Positions 23,845 through 36,905 of a stretch of 64,000 nucleotides of DNA are shown piece after piece. Both the position numbers and the translations under genes were made by a program. Location of the stretch: contig NZ_CP076607.1 of the NCBI RefSeq assembly GCF_018966525.1, forward strand, positions 1 through 64,000. Direction: 5' to 3'. Origin of the DNA: Paenibacillus sophorae. GTDB taxonomy: Bacteria; Bacillota; Bacilli; Paenibacillales; Paenibacillaceae. How positions within the stretch are numbered: position 1 is the stretch's first letter; each line of letters opens with the position of its first letter. The notes below the pieces were generated by a model, which saw nothing but the letters and a program-made list of their open reading frames with translations, was not told the origin of the DNA and ran no database searches.

Positions 23845-25923
23845 TTACTCTGCGCCTTTGTTCTTAGCCACGATCTCGTCCGCAATGGATTTAGGAACTT
23901 CTTCGTAGTGCGAGAGTTCCATCGAGAATACGCCGCGGCCTTGTGTACCGGAACGCAGGGTAGTGGAATAACCGAACATTTCGGAAAGAGGCACTTTCGC
24001 ACGGATAATTTGGGCTCCTGCCCGGGAATCCATACCTTCGATCCGTCCGCGGCGGGAGTTCAGCATACCCATAACGTCGCCCATGTATTCCTCGGGCACT
24101 GTTACTTCCACTTTCATGATTGGCTCAAGCAGGACAGGCTTACACTTGTCTTTAGCTGCTTTAAGCGCCATCGAGCCGGCGATCTTAAACGCCATTTCGT
24201 TGGAGTCGACATCATGGTAAGAACCGTCAACGATGGTTGCTTTGACATCAACGAGCGGGAAGCCGGCGATAACGCCGTTCTTCATTTGCTCTTCAATACC
24301 TGCAAGCGCAGGGGCGATGTATTCTCTCGGTACGGAACCGCCGACAACCTTACTTTCGAACTGGCTGCCAGTACCTGCCTCGAGAGGCTCGAATTCAACC
24401 CATACGTGACCGTATTGACCACGGCCGCCGGACTGACGAACGAACTTGCCTTCGACGCGAGCAGGAGCTCTGAACGTTTCACGGTAAGCAACCTGCGGTT
24501 TACCAACGTTGGTCTCCACTTTGAATTCACGACGCATACGGTCGATAATGATATCCAAGTGAAGCTCGCCCATACCGGCAAGAATCGTTTGTCCCGTTTC
24601 TTCGTCGGTGTGCGCGCGCAGTGTCGGGTCTTCTTCAGTCAGCTTGCCGAGAGCAACGCCCATTTTGTCTTGGTCGGCCTTCGTCTTAGGTTCAACTGCG
24701 ATCTCGATAACAGGATCCGGGAAGTTCATCGATTCGAGAATAACCGGATTCTTCTCATCACACAGTGTATCACCTGTGCCGGTGTCTTTCAAACCTACGG
24801 CCGCCGCGATGTCGCCGGAATACACAATAGAGATTTCCTGACGGCTATTCGCATGCATTTGCAGGATACGTCCGATACGCTCACGCTTGCCTTTCGTGGC
24901 ATTCAGAACATAAGAACCGGATTCCAGAATACCGGAATATACACGGAAGAACGTCAACTTACCAACATAAGGGTCGGTCATGATTTTAAATGCTAGCGCG
25001 GAGAACGGCTCTTCGTCCGAAGAGTGACGCTCGGCTTCCGTACCATCTTCAAGATGACCCTTAATCGATGGAACATCAATCGGAGCCGGCAGGAAATCGA
25101 TAACAGCGTCCAGCATCAGCTGAACCCCTTTGTTGCGGTAAGAAGAACCGCAGATTACCGGAAAAATCTTAACGTCCACTACGCCTTTGCGCAGTGCAGC
25201 TTTGATTTCGTCAATAGTAATCTCTTCGCCTTCCAGGTACTTCATGGTCAGATCTTCGTCGAGTTCCGCAACTTTCTCAATGAGCTCATTGCGCAGCTCT
25301 TCGACTTGATCCAGGAATTCGGACGGGATATCCGTCACTTCAATATCACGGCCAAGATCGTCTTTGTACATATGGGCTTTTTGCTCGATCAGGTCGATGA
25401 TGCCGATGAAATCATTCTCGGCACCGATCGGCAGCTGAATGGCAACCGCATTTGCTTGCAGACGTTCACGCATGTCCTTAACTACGTTAAGGTAGTCCGC
25501 GCCGATGATATCCATTTTGTTAACATAGGCGATCCGGGGAACGCCATAACGGTCAGCCTGTCTCCAAACGGTTTCAGACTGAGGCTCAACGCCCTCTTTC
25601 GCACTGAAAACGCCTACTGCCCCGTCCAATACACGAAGGGAACGTTCAACTTCAACGGTGAAGTCAACGTGTCCCGGGGTATCGATGATGTTGACCCGGT
25701 GACCTTTCCACGCAGCAGTGGTAGCGGCGGAAGTAATCGTAATTCCGCGCTCCTGCTCTTGCTCCATCCAGTCCATCGTTGCCGCACCTTCGTGAACTTC
25801 ACCGATTTTGTGCGTACGGCCTGTATAGAAAAGAATCCGTTCCGTGGTCGTCGTCTTACCGGCGTCAATATGCGCCATGATCCCGATATTACGTGTATTT
25901 TTCAAGGAGAACTCTCTTGCCAT
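23845..25923 (-). CDS. fusA: Elongation factor G
   Basis: A 692-aa translocase with the GTPase motifs AHIDAGKTT (G1), DTPGHVDF (G3) and NKMD (G4). Domains II-V follow to the C-terminal RGVFSMELSHYEEVPKSIAD. It catalyses ribosomal translocation and, with RRF, recycling. It follows rpsG by 47 nt in the str operon with AAGGGAGATCC before its ATG. Length and motifs are normal; the conserved segments show no obvious fusidic-acid-resistance change, though I did not check residue by residue. Confidence 0.98.
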   Translation of the reverse strand: MAREFSLKNTRNIGIMAHIDAGKTTTTERILFYTGRTHKIGEVHEGAATMDWMEQEQERGITITSAATTAAWKGHRVNIIDTPGHVDFTVEVERSLRVLDGAVGVFSAKEGVEPQSETVWRQADRYGVPRIAYVNKMDIIGADYLNVVKDMRERLQANAVAIQLPIGAENDFIGIIDLIEQKAHMYKDDLGRDIEVTDIPSEFLDQVEELRNELIEKVAELDEDLTMKYLEGEEITIDEIKAALRKGVVDVKIFPVICGSSYRNKGVQLMLDAVIDFLPAPIDVPSIKGHLEDGTEAERHSSDEEPFSALAFKIMTDPYVGKLTFFRVYSGILESGSYVLNATKGKRERIGRILQMHANSRQEISIVYSGDIAAAVGLKDTGTGDTLCDEKNPVILESMNFPDPVIEIAVEPKTKADQDKMGVALGKLTEEDPTLRAHTDEETGQTILAGMGELHLDIIIDRMRREFKVETNVGKPQVAYRETFRAPARVEGKFVRQSGGRGQYGHVWVEFEPLEAGTGSQFESKVVGGSVPREYIAPALAGIEEQMKNGVIAGFPLVDVKATIVDGSYHDVDSNEMAFKIAGSMALKAAKDKCKPVLLEPIMKVEVTVPEEYMGDVMGMLNSRRGRIEGMDSRAGAQIIRAKVPLSEMFGYSTTLRSGTQGRGVFSMELSHYEEVPKSIADEIVAKNKGAE

Positions 25924-25970
25924 GAAATGGATCTCCCTTCAAAATTGAAGTTATTTGATTGACCTTGATC

Positions 25971-26441
25971 CTACCAGCGGTAGTGAGCGAATGCTTTGTT
26001 CGCTTCAGCCATTTTGTGCGTGTCTTCACGTTTCTTGACGGAAGCGCCTGTGTTATTGGAAGCATCGATAATCTCAGCCGCCAAACGCTCTTCCATCGTC
26101 TTCTCACCGCGGTTGCGGGAGTAGTTTACGAGCCAACGTAATCCCAGGGAAGTACGTCTCTCAGGTTTAACTTCGATCGGCACTTGGTAGTTCGCGCCGC
26201 CTACACGGCGGGCTTTAACTTCGAGAACCGGCATGATGTTCTTGATGGCTGCTTCAAATACTTCCATTGGGTCTTTCCCCGTACGTTCTTCAATCAACTT
26301 GAACGCGTTGTACAGAATGCTTTGAGCGACACCTCTTTTACCATCCAGCATTACACGGTTAATCAAACGAGTAACCAGTTTGCTGTTATACACCGGATCC
26401 GGCAGTACGTCTCTTTTGGAAACTGGACCTTTGCGTGGCAT
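25971..26441 (-). CDS. rpsG: 30S ribosomal protein S7
   Basis: A 156-aa S7 that nucleates 30S head assembly and lines the E site. It shows PRKGPVSKRDVLPDPVYNSK, VTRLINRVMLDGKRGVAQSI and the C-terminal KREDTHKMAEANKAFAHYRW. It lies 42 nt after rpsL, with a GGGGGAT ribosome-binding site, and before fusA. Confidence 0.97.
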   Translation of the reverse strand: MPRKGPVSKRDVLPDPVYNSKLVTRLINRVMLDGKRGVAQSILYNAFKLIEERTGKDPMEVFEAAIKNIMPVLEVKARRVGGANYQVPIEVKPERRTSLGLRWLVNYSRNRGEKTMEERLAAEIIDASNNTGASVKKREDTHKMAEANKAFAHYRW

Positions 26442-26483
26442 GGATATCCCCCTTTCATTAGATTGTTCTTATTCGTTCATTTA

Positions 26484-26903
26484 TTATTTCTTAGCTTTCG
26501 GACGTTTCGCGCCGTATTTGGAGCGAGATTGCATCCGGTTGTTCACGCCTGCTGTATCCAGCGCGCCGCGAACGATGTGGTAACGAACACCCGGAAGGTC
26601 TTTAACCCGGCCTCCGCGAATCAGCACCACGCTGTGCTCTTGCAGGTTATGTCCGATACCCGGAATATAAGCTGTCACCTCTACGCGGTTCGTCAAGCGA
26701 ACACGGGCATATTTACGAAGTGCGGAGTTCGGTTTCTTCGGAGTCATAGTACCTACGCGAGTGCACACACCGCGTTTTTGCGGAGCGCTCAAATCCGTAG
26801 CCTCACGCTTCAGGGCATTAAAACCTTTTTGCAGTGCGGGCGATTTCGATTTTTCGATCTTGGCTTGACGGCCTTTACGAACCAATTGATTGATAGTTGG
26901 CAT
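26484..26903 (-). CDS. rpsL: 30S ribosomal protein S12
   Basis: A 139-aa S12 of the decoding centre, begun by PTINQLVRKGRQAKIEKSKS. The streptomycin loop reads TPKKPNSALRKYARV, with the conserved lysines present, so the protein looks streptomycin-sensitive. The second site, GVRYHIVRGALDTAGV, is also standard. It follows rpl7Ae by 143 nt, a gap in which I recognise no promoter or leader structure. Confidence 0.97.
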   Translation of the reverse strand: MPTINQLVRKGRQAKIEKSKSPALQKGFNALKREATDLSAPQKRGVCTRVGTMTPKKPNSALRKYARVRLTNRVEVTAYIPGIGHNLQEHSVVLIRGGRVKDLPGVRYHIVRGALDTAGVNNRMQSRSKYGAKRPKAKK

Positions 26904-27046
26904 TGTTGTGCCACCCCCTTCCTCTAATAATGATCTCTTATAAACCTTTTCTTAAGCCCACAGACCCAGGCGGTTCATAAAAGAACAAATGAAAAGTCTT
27001 TGCCACCGGAGTTACTCTCACGACACAAAAACAGTTCTTCACGCTA

Positions 27047-27295
27047 TTATTTTAAGACGGCTGCCATTGCAGCGCCCACTTCGATTCCGCATGCCTTGCC
27101 CAACTGCTGCATCGTATCGACATAAGTCAACTTGACGCCATGTTTATTGCAAAGACTAACGATTCTTGAAGTAAGCCTGGGATCTCCGTCTTCCGCCACA
27201 TAGACTTCTGCGGCCTGGCCCATCTCCACCGCTTTGACGGTTTGCTTGGTGCCGATCTTGATCTGAGCGTCCCGTAGTCCTCTATCATCAGTCAT
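27047..27295 (-). CDS. rplGB: L7Ae-family K-turn-binding ribosomal protein (YbxF/RplGB)
   Basis: An 82-aa L7Ae/L30e-fold protein (RDAQIKIGTKQTVKAVEMGQ ... LCNKHGVKLTYVDTMQQLGK). YbxF of B. subtilis, in the same place between rpoC and rpsL, binds kink-turn RNAs. GGAGGG lies 8 nt before the ATG at 27295; the frame extends 15 codons upstream to 27340, which I reject. It is the first gene after a new promoter (27348-27376) that follows the rpoC terminator, so it heads the str operon. Confidence 0.93.
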   Translation of the reverse strand: MTDDRGLRDAQIKIGTKQTVKAVEMGQAAEVYVAEDGDPRLTSRIVSLCNKHGVKLTYVDTMQQLGKACGIEVGAAMAAVLK

Positions 27296-27347
27296 TACAA
27301 AACCCTCCAATGAACAAAGATAACAAGGATACTCACGCACCTATAAT

Positions 27348-27376
27348 ATATTATCACTGCCGTCAAACAGTGTCAA
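27348..27376 (-). promoter_or_regulatory. Promoter of the rpl7Ae-str operon
   Basis: On the minus strand TTGACA (27376-27371), a 17-nt spacer and TAATAT (27353-27348) form a near-consensus sigma-A promoter, placed immediately downstream of the rpoC terminator. Confidence 0.8.
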
Positions 27377-27384
27377 GAATATCT

Positions 27385-27445
27385 CAAAAAAATAACTGCA
27401 GACTTCCGCGCCGGGCTAAACGAAAGATAGCGCCGGCGCGGATAG
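27385..27445 (-). terminator. Strong terminator after rpoC
   Basis: On the minus strand CCGCGCCGG and CCGGCGCGG form a GC-rich 9-bp stem, extended inward by GCTA/TAGC with a bulge. A run of seven T residues follows at 27392-27386, after a 13-nt spacer. It begins about 20 nt after the rpoC stop and ends the rpoBC transcript. Confidence 0.85.
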
Positions 27446-27465
27446 TCTAACAGAGAATTCTTGCT

Positions 27466-30400
27466 TTATTCAGCCGGAACAGTTTCTAAAGCTTCCTCTT
27501 CGCTTTGCTCTTCTTCCGGATTGACCAATTTGACATTGCGGTAGCGGTTCATGCCCGTTCCGGCAGGAATCAGCTTACCGATAATAACATTCTCCTTGAG
27601 GCCGAGCAGCTGGTCGACCTTGCCTTTGATGGCGGCGTCGGTCAGCACGCGCGTCGTCTCTTGGAACGATGCCGCGGACAAGAAGGAGTCTGTTTCCAGC
27701 GATGCCTTCGTAATACCGAGCAGCACAGGCTTCGCAACAGCCGGTTCTTTGCCGGACAGGATGACTTCCTTATTCGCAGATTCGTATTCATGGATATCCG
27801 CAAAGGAGCCAGGCAGCAGGTTAGTATCACCGGCATCAATGATGCGGATTTTGCGCAGCATTTGTCTAATCATGACCTCAACGTGCTTGTCGTTGATTTC
27901 TACGCCCTGATTCCGGTATACGCGCTGTACTTCCTGAAGGATATAGTTCTGCACCCCGCGGATCCCCTTGATGCGCAGCATTTCTTTCGGATCGATGGAA
28001 CCGTCGGTCAGTTCGTCACCGGCCTCGACCTCGTCTCCTTCGCTTACGCGCAGGCGTGATCCGTAGGTAATCGAGTAGACTTTCGATTCCGCTTCACCCT
28101 GAACCTCGATTTCGCGGCGGTCTTTCGCTTCGCGAATCTCCTTCACGACGCCGTCGATTTCACTGATGGTCGCTTGGCCTTTCGGGTTACGCGCCTCAAA
28201 CAGCTCCTGGATACGCGGAAGACCTTGCGTGATATCATCGCCCGCAACACCCCCGGTATGGAACGTACGCATGGTAAGCTGCGTTCCCGGTTCACCGATG
28301 GATTGTGCGGCAATAATGCCGACAGCTTCGCCGATCTCGACGTGCTTGCCGGTCGCCAGGTTGCGTCCGTAGCACTTCTTGCAGACGCCATGACGGGCGC
28401 GGCAGCTCAGCACGGAACGGATTTGCAGCTTGCCTACTCCGGCTTTGACGATTTCTTCCGCTTTGTCGGAATCAATCAGATCATTACGGTGTACAATGAT
28501 TGCACCTGTTTCCGGATGGCGGACGGTCTCGAAGCAGTAGCGGCCTTCAATACGGTCGTACAGATCCTCGATAACCTCTTTGCCATCCTGGATACGGCTG
28601 ACGGTAAAGCCTTTGTCGGTGCCGCAGTCTTCCTCGCGGACGATTACGTCCTGCGCCACGTCGACAAGACGGCGTGTCAGGTAACCGGAGTCAGCGGTAC
28701 GAAGCGCCGTATCCGCCAGACCTTTCCGCGCACCGTGAGTAGAGATAAAGTACTCAAGGACGGTCAGACCTTCGCGGAAGTTCGCCTTGATCGGCAGTTC
28801 GAAGATACGTCCCGACGGTGTCGCCATCAGTCCGCGCATCCCGCCAAGCTGAGTGATCTGCGATTTGTTACCCCGTGCTTTGGAGTCCACCATCAGCATG
28901 ATGGAATTGAAACGGTCCATGGACTTCATGAGCACGTTGGTCAGATCGTCCTTCGTCTTGGACCAAATTTCAATGACGCGGTCATACCGCTCTTCATTGG
29001 TAATGAGGCCACGGCGGTATTGCTTGGCGACGACATCGACTTTCTCTTCGGATTCTTTCAAGATGGCTTTCTTCTCTTCCGGCACGATAACGTCCGATAC
29101 GGCGATCGTTACGCCGGCACGGGTAGAGTAGGTAAAGCCAAGCTGCTTGATTTTATCCAGAATGACCGATGTTTTGGTCGTATGATAAATTTCGAAACAG
29201 CGAGCGATAATCGAGCCCAGATATTCTTTGCCGACAGCGCCCGCAATCGGAACCTCGTCAAGCAGTTCCCGGATGTTGGCGCCTTTTTCGTAAATGAAAT
29301 ATCTCTCCGGCGTCCCCTGCAGCAGATTGTCGCGGGTCGCTTCGTTGATGTAAGGGAAGCTTGCCGGGAAAATCTCGTTGAAAATAATTTTTCCGACAGT
29401 CGTGATCAGCATGGCGGTCTGCTGCTTCTCGGTGAAGCTGGTCTTGTTAAGCGCCTTGACCGGAATGGCTACTCGCGCATGAAGACCGGCAGTGCCGCGC
29501 TGGTAAGCGGAAACCGCTTCGTTCACGGTACGGAGAATCATGCCGCTGCCCTTTTCTTCCTTGTTGTCCATGGTCAGATAGAATGAACCGAGAACCATGT
29601 CCTGGGAAGGGGTAACGACCGGTTTGCCGTCCTTCGGGTTCAAAATGTTGCCGGACGCCAGCATCAAGATGCGGGCTTCCGCCTGTGCTTCCGCGGAGAG
29701 CGGAACGTGAACGGCCATTTGGTCACCGTCAAAGTCGGCGTTGTACGCTGTACATACGAGCGGATGAAGACGAATGGCATGGCCTTCCACCAGAATCGGT
29801 TCAAATGCTTGGATACCGAGACGGTGAAGCGTGGGGGCACGGTTCAGCAGTACCGGATGCTCCTTGATGACTTCTTCAAGCACATCCCATACTTCCGGGC
29901 TTACGCGTTCGACTTTGCGTTTCGCGCTCTTAATGTTATGGGCAAGACCTTTGTTAACCAGTTCCTTCATGACGAATGGCTTAAACAGCTCCAGCGCCAT
30001 TTTCTTAGGCAGGCCGCATTGGTACATTTTCAGGTAAGGACCTACGACGATAACGGAACGACCGGAATAGTCAACCCGTTTACCGAGCAGGTTCTGACGG
30101 AAACGGCCCTGCTTACCTTTCAGCATATGGCTGAGCGATTTCAGCGGACGGTTGCCTGGGCCCGTTACCGGGCGGCCGCGGCGGCCGTTATCAATCAGAG
30201 CGTCGACGGCTTCCTGAAGCATCCGTTTCTCGTTCTGCACGATGATATCCGGAGCGCCAAGATCAAGCAGTCTTTTCAGACGGTTGTTGCGGTTGATTAC
30301 GCGGCGGTACAGGTCGTTCAAGTCGGACGTTGCGAAACGTCCGCCGTCCAGCTGTACCATCGGACGCAGTTCCGGCGGAATAACCGGGAGAACGTCCATG

Positions 30401-31080
30401 ATCATCCAGTCGGGCTTGTTGCCGGAGTTGCGGAAAGCTTCGATCACTTCAAGGCGCTTGATCGCACGGTTGCGGCGTTGGCCTTGAGCGGTGCGCAGCT
30501 CTTCCTTAAGGAATTCCAGCTCTTTTTCGATATCAAGATCCTGAAGCAGCTTTTTGACCGCTTCCGCTCCCATGCTCGCCTGGAAGCCGTAACCGTACTT
30601 CTCGCGGTAGCTGCGGTATTCCTTCTCGGACAGCAGCTGTTTCTTCTCCAGAGGCGTATCGCCGGGATCGGTTACGACATAAGATGCGAAGTAAATAATC
30701 TCTTCAAGTGATCTCGGAGACATATCAAGCGCCAGACCCATGCGGCTCGGAATGCCTTTGAAATACCAGATATGCGAAACCGGAGCGGCGAGCTCAATAT
30801 GGCCCATACGCTCGCGGCGCACTTTGGCGCGTGTGACTTCGACGCCGCAGCGGTCGCAGACTACGCCTTTATAACGGACACGTTTGTATTTGCCGCAATG
30901 ACACTCCCAGTCTTTTTGCGGTCCGAAGATCCGTTCGCAGAAAAGACCCTCTTTTTCCGGCTTGAGTGTGCGATAGTTGATGGTTTCCGGTTTCTTAACC
31001 TCTCCGCGGGACCAAGAACGAATCTTCTCCGGGGAAGCCAGCCCGATTTTCATGAATTCAAAATTGTTTACGTCCAACAA
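27466..31080 (-). CDS. rpoC: RNA polymerase subunit beta-prime, TTG start
   Basis: A 1204-aa catalytic subunit. The N-terminal zinc site is CHCGKYKRVRYKGVVCDRCG. The catalytic Mg-binding motif is NADFDGDQM (about residue 450), and the trigger-loop region contains GEPGTQLTMRTFHTGG. A second zinc cluster is CRARHGVCKKCYGRN. Translation starts at TTG 31080 with AAGGAGGG 8-9 nt away, giving LLDVNNFEFMKIGLASPEKI. It lies 197 nt after rpoB and ends before a strong terminator. Length is as expected for Bacillales. Confidence 0.98.
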   Translation of the reverse strand: MLDVNNFEFMKIGLASPEKIRSWSRGEVKKPETINYRTLKPEKEGLFCERIFGPQKDWECHCGKYKRVRYKGVVCDRCGVEVTRAKVRRERMGHIELAAPVSHIWYFKGIPSRMGLALDMSPRSLEEIIYFASYVVTDPGDTPLEKKQLLSEKEYRSYREKYGYGFQASMGAEAVKKLLQDLDIEKELEFLKEELRTAQGQRRNRAIKRLEVIEAFRNSGNKPDWMIMDVLPVIPPELRPMVQLDGGRFATSDLNDLYRRVINRNNRLKRLLDLGAPDIIVQNEKRMLQEAVDALIDNGRRGRPVTGPGNRPLKSLSHMLKGKQGRFRQNLLGKRVDYSGRSVIVVGPYLKMYQCGLPKKMALELFKPFVMKELVNKGLAHNIKSAKRKVERVSPEVWDVLEEVIKEHPVLLNRAPTLHRLGIQAFEPILVEGHAIRLHPLVCTAYNADFDGDQMAVHVPLSAEAQAEARILMLASGNILNPKDGKPVVTPSQDMVLGSFYLTMDNKEEKGSGMILRTVNEAVSAYQRGTAGLHARVAIPVKALNKTSFTEKQQTAMLITTVGKIIFNEIFPASFPYINEATRDNLLQGTPERYFIYEKGANIRELLDEVPIAGAVGKEYLGSIIARCFEIYHTTKTSVILDKIKQLGFTYSTRAGVTIAVSDVIVPEEKKAILKESEEKVDVVAKQYRRGLITNEERYDRVIEIWSKTKDDLTNVLMKSMDRFNSIMLMVDSKARGNKSQITQLGGMRGLMATPSGRIFELPIKANFREGLTVLEYFISTHGARKGLADTALRTADSGYLTRRLVDVAQDVIVREEDCGTDKGFTVSRIQDGKEVIEDLYDRIEGRYCFETVRHPETGAIIVHRNDLIDSDKAEEIVKAGVGKLQIRSVLSCRARHGVCKKCYGRNLATGKHVEIGEAVGIIAAQSIGEPGTQLTMRTFHTGGVAGDDITQGLPRIQELFEARNPKGQATISEIDGVVKEIREAKDRREIEVQGEAESKVYSITYGSRLRVSEGDEVEAGDELTDGSIDPKEMLRIKGIRGVQNYILQEVQRVYRNQGVEINDKHVEVMIRQMLRKIRIIDAGDTNLLPGSFADIHEYESANKEVILSGKEPAVAKPVLLGITKASLETDSFLSAASFQETTRVLTDAAIKGKVDQLLGLKENVIIGKLIPAGTGMNRYRNVKLVNPEEEQSEEEALETVPAE

Positions 31081-31277
31081 GGAGCAACCCTCCTTAACCT
31101 GATCCTGATTTGGTGCCGCCGTTCCTCTCCCTACTCCTTGCAGCGGGAGAAGCTGCGGTCATACAGCGGAAGGCCACCCCGGGGAAGCATGGCGCTGCCG
31201 CTTTATTGTTATCCTCAGCAGTTCAGCGGCGCCGCAGAGCACTTAATCTTAGAGCCGCTTCACTTTATGGGGAAAAT

Positions 31278-34823
<3,546 letters not shown>

Positions 34824-35206
34824 CTTTACTCACCCCTCATGTCTACTCACTTAAAAATTGATTGCGAACCCCTGTTTGTAACCGTATAATGGAACCAAGC
34901 AACAGAGATTCATCCCCGAAATAAAGAAAAGCCCTTATCGAAATCTTTCGAAAAAAGAGCGCATCTCTTCATGGGCGGTATTACTCCATAATCAGTAGAT
35001 TTGCCCAAAACGTACATATTATACGTTAACCAGCGTGTGTTTATGCGTTCCGGCCCTCATCACCCCTCTCCTCAAAGGAAAACGGCTGCTAATAGGCGTT
35101 TGCGCGCAAACTTGCCATTCGGCATGCGCCTGCCGTTGACAATGTTGACGCTTGACATTTCAGCAAACTAAAGACATGGAGCCTATCTTAATACTGACAT
35201 TTTATA
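34824..35206 (-). promoter_or_regulatory. Long untranslated leader of rpoB
   Basis: About 380 nt lie between the rpoB promoter and its TTG start, with no coding frame I would support. Near 34930-34975 the minus strand has AAGAG-ATGCG-CTCTT followed by TTTTTC and then CGAAA-GAT-TTTCG, and an outer GCCC/GGGC pairing followed by TTTTCTTTATTT. This could be an attenuator. The middle portion (35040-35160) includes palindromic GCGTTTGCGCGCAAACTTGC. The regulatory role is inferred. Confidence 0.45.
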
Positions 35207-35235
35207 ATAATACCACTACCAACATCCCGTGTCAA
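35207..35235 (-). promoter_or_regulatory. rpoBC promoter
   Basis: On the minus strand TTGACA (35235-35230), a 17-nt spacer and TATTAT (35212-35207) form a near-perfect sigma-A promoter. It lies 15 nt after the stop codon of the methyltransferase gene, so rpoBC can be transcribed independently of rplJL. Confidence 0.85.
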
Positions 35236-35249
35236 TAATGTCAGCCTAT

Positions 35250-35855
35250 TTATTTTGTGATTTTTTCAGCTTTTAAAATTCGGTATCCTTTGTCTTTCCC
35301 AATCTCCCGCACTTCACCGAATAGACTCTCCAGCTTGGACGCCGCCGAAGGCGCGCCCTGCTTCTTTTGGATAACGACCCAGAGTGCTCCGTTTTCATTC
35401 AAATGTTCATAGGCTTCCTCAAAAATACGATGGACCACCGATTTCCCCGCACGAATGGGAGGATTGGTTAGAATAATATCAAAGATCTGTCCAGCTACTG
35501 CAGCCAGCACATCGCTTTCCATTATCTTCACATTTGAAATTCCATTCAGTTTCGCATTTTCGCGAGCCAGCTCAACTGCCCGGTTGTTAATATCAAGCAT
35601 CGTCACGATTCCTCCGGGAGCCAAACGCGCAGCTGCAAGACCAATCGGCCCATAGCCGCAGCCCACATCAAGCACCGAAGATCCGTCTGGAATTTCCATG
35701 GCTTCAATCAGCGCCCGGCTGCCATAATCCACATCTCCTTTGGAGAACACGCCGGCATCGCTTGTAAATCGAAAAGTTGTGCCCCTAAGCACAGCGCTAA
35801 TAACGCGTCTGTCATGACGGGCTTCCGGCTGCTGCGAGTAATAATGCTGGGACAT
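35250..35855 (-). CDS. RsmC/YbxB-like class I methyltransferase
   Basis: A 201-aa SAM-dependent methyltransferase. Motif I is VLDVGCGYGPIGLAAARL (about residues 61-78), and motif IV is the N6/N2-type NPPIRAG, as in 16S rRNA guanine-N2 methyltransferase RsmC. YbxB of B. subtilis occupies the same position between rplL and rpoB and has about this length. The target nucleotide is not determinable here. I chose ATG 35855 (MSQHYYSQQPEARHD) because GGGAGG lies 7 nt upstream; the frame extends to 35915 through the rplL terminator hairpin. Confidence 0.88.
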   Translation of the reverse strand: MSQHYYSQQPEARHDRRVISAVLRGTTFRFTSDAGVFSKGDVDYGSRALIEAMEIPDGSSVLDVGCGYGPIGLAAARLAPGGIVTMLDINNRAVELARENAKLNGISNVKIMESDVLAAVAGQIFDIILTNPPIRAGKSVVHRIFEEAYEHLNENGALWVVIQKKQGAPSAASKLESLFGEVREIGKDKGYRILKAEKITK

Positions 35856-35913
35856 ACCCATTCCTCCCTCTTCTGGATTGCTCAGTACCCACCTTAGATC
35901 CTTGGCATACAGC

Positions 35914-35940
35914 AAACCCCTTGAACAAGTTCAAGGGGCT
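35914..35940 (-). terminator. Hairpin downstream of rplL
   Basis: CCCCTTGAAC / GTTCAAGGGG (35917-35938) is a perfect inverted repeat lying 49 nt after the rplL stop. On the minus strand it is followed by only GTTTGCTG, so it is probably a weak terminator/attenuator or mRNA 3' stabiliser between rplL and the methyltransferase gene. Confidence 0.6.
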
Positions 35941-35987
35941 GCAATGGATGGGAGGAATCACTTCACTCCCAAGGATGTTGCTTACAA

Positions 35988-36350
35988 TTACTTCACTTCT
36001 ACAGCTGCGCCTGCTTCTTCCAACTTTGCTTTCACAGCATCTGCGTCTTCTTTGCTTACTTTTTCTTTGATCGGCTTCGGAGCGTTGTCTACCAGATCCT
36101 TGGCTTCTTTCAGACCCAGACCAGTGATTTCGCGAACAACTTTGATTACGTTGATCTTGGAGCCGCCAGCACTTGTCAGGATTACGTCGAATTCAGTTTG
36201 TTCTGCTTCAACAGCGACTGCTGCGCCGCCGCCAATTGCTACTGGAGCTGCTGCAGTTACGCCGAATTCTTCTTCGATTGCTTTAACCAGTTCGTTCAGT
36301 TCCAATACGCTCATGCCTTTGATTTCTTCCAAGATTGCTTCTTTACTCAT
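35988..36350 (-). CDS. rplL: 50S ribosomal protein L7/L12
   Basis: A 120-aa stalk protein. An N-terminal dimerisation helix (SKEAILEEIKGMSVLELNEL) and an alanine-rich hinge (about 33-50) lead to the C-terminal factor-binding domain (EFDVILTSAGGSKINVIKVV, LGLKEAKDLVDNAPKPIKE). It recruits EF-G, EF-Tu and IF2. It follows rplJ by 51 nt, and together they are controlled by the L10 leader. Confidence 0.97.
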   Translation of the reverse strand: MSKEAILEEIKGMSVLELNELVKAIEEEFGVTAAAPVAIGGGAAVAVEAEQTEFDVILTSAGGSKINVIKVVREITGLGLKEAKDLVDNAPKPIKEKVSKEDADAVKAKLEEAGAAVEVK

Positions 36351-36401
36351 GATTAAACCTCCAATTATATTGAAATTTTTATATTGAAATTCCGGTTTGT
36401 G

Positions 36402-36905
36402 TTACGCGCTTTGCTCTTCTTTGTCGGCGACAGCTTTGACTACCAGCGCGAAGTTGCGCATCGGGGCCTGAAGAACACTAAGCAGCATGGACAGCAGTCC
36501 TTCGCGGGAAGGAAGTTCTGCCAGCGCTTTGATTTGATCCGCGCCGATTACTTTGCCTTCCACAACGCCGCCTTTCAGTTTTAAAGCGTCGTTCTTTTTG
36601 GCAAAATCGTTCAAAATTTTGGCCGGTGCCACTGCGTCGTTCGCACTAAAAGCGATAGCAGTAGGACCTGTCAGAACTTCGTCCAGTTCAGTCAGCTCAG
36701 CCGCAGCGGTTGCGCGGCGAAGCAGCGTGTTCTTAAGAACTTGGAATTCAACGCCCGCTTCGCGAAGCTGCTTGCGCAGTTCGGTTACTTGGGAAACGTT
36801 CAATCCGCGGTAGTCCGCAACAACAGTCGTGATGCTGTTTTGCAGTTTGCCGGTAACGACATCAACCGCTTCCTGTTTAGCTTCAATTACTTTAGCATTT
36901 GCCAA
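36402..36905 (-). CDS. rplJ: 50S ribosomal protein L10
   Basis: A 167-aa stalk base protein, beginning ANAKVIEAKQEAVDVVTGKL with YRGLNVSQVTELRKQLREAG and a C-terminal helix that binds L7/L12 dimers (REGLLSMLLSVLQAPMRNFA). The L10(L12) complex represses its own operon by binding the leader mRNA immediately upstream. AGGAGGTGTAATC precedes the ATG. Confidence 0.97.
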   Translation of the reverse strand: MANAKVIEAKQEAVDVVTGKLQNSITTVVADYRGLNVSQVTELRKQLREAGVEFQVLKNTLLRRATAAAELTELDEVLTGPTAIAFSANDAVAPAKILNDFAKKNDALKLKGGVVEGKVIGADQIKALAELPSREGLLSMLLSVLQAPMRNFALVVKAVADKEEQSA

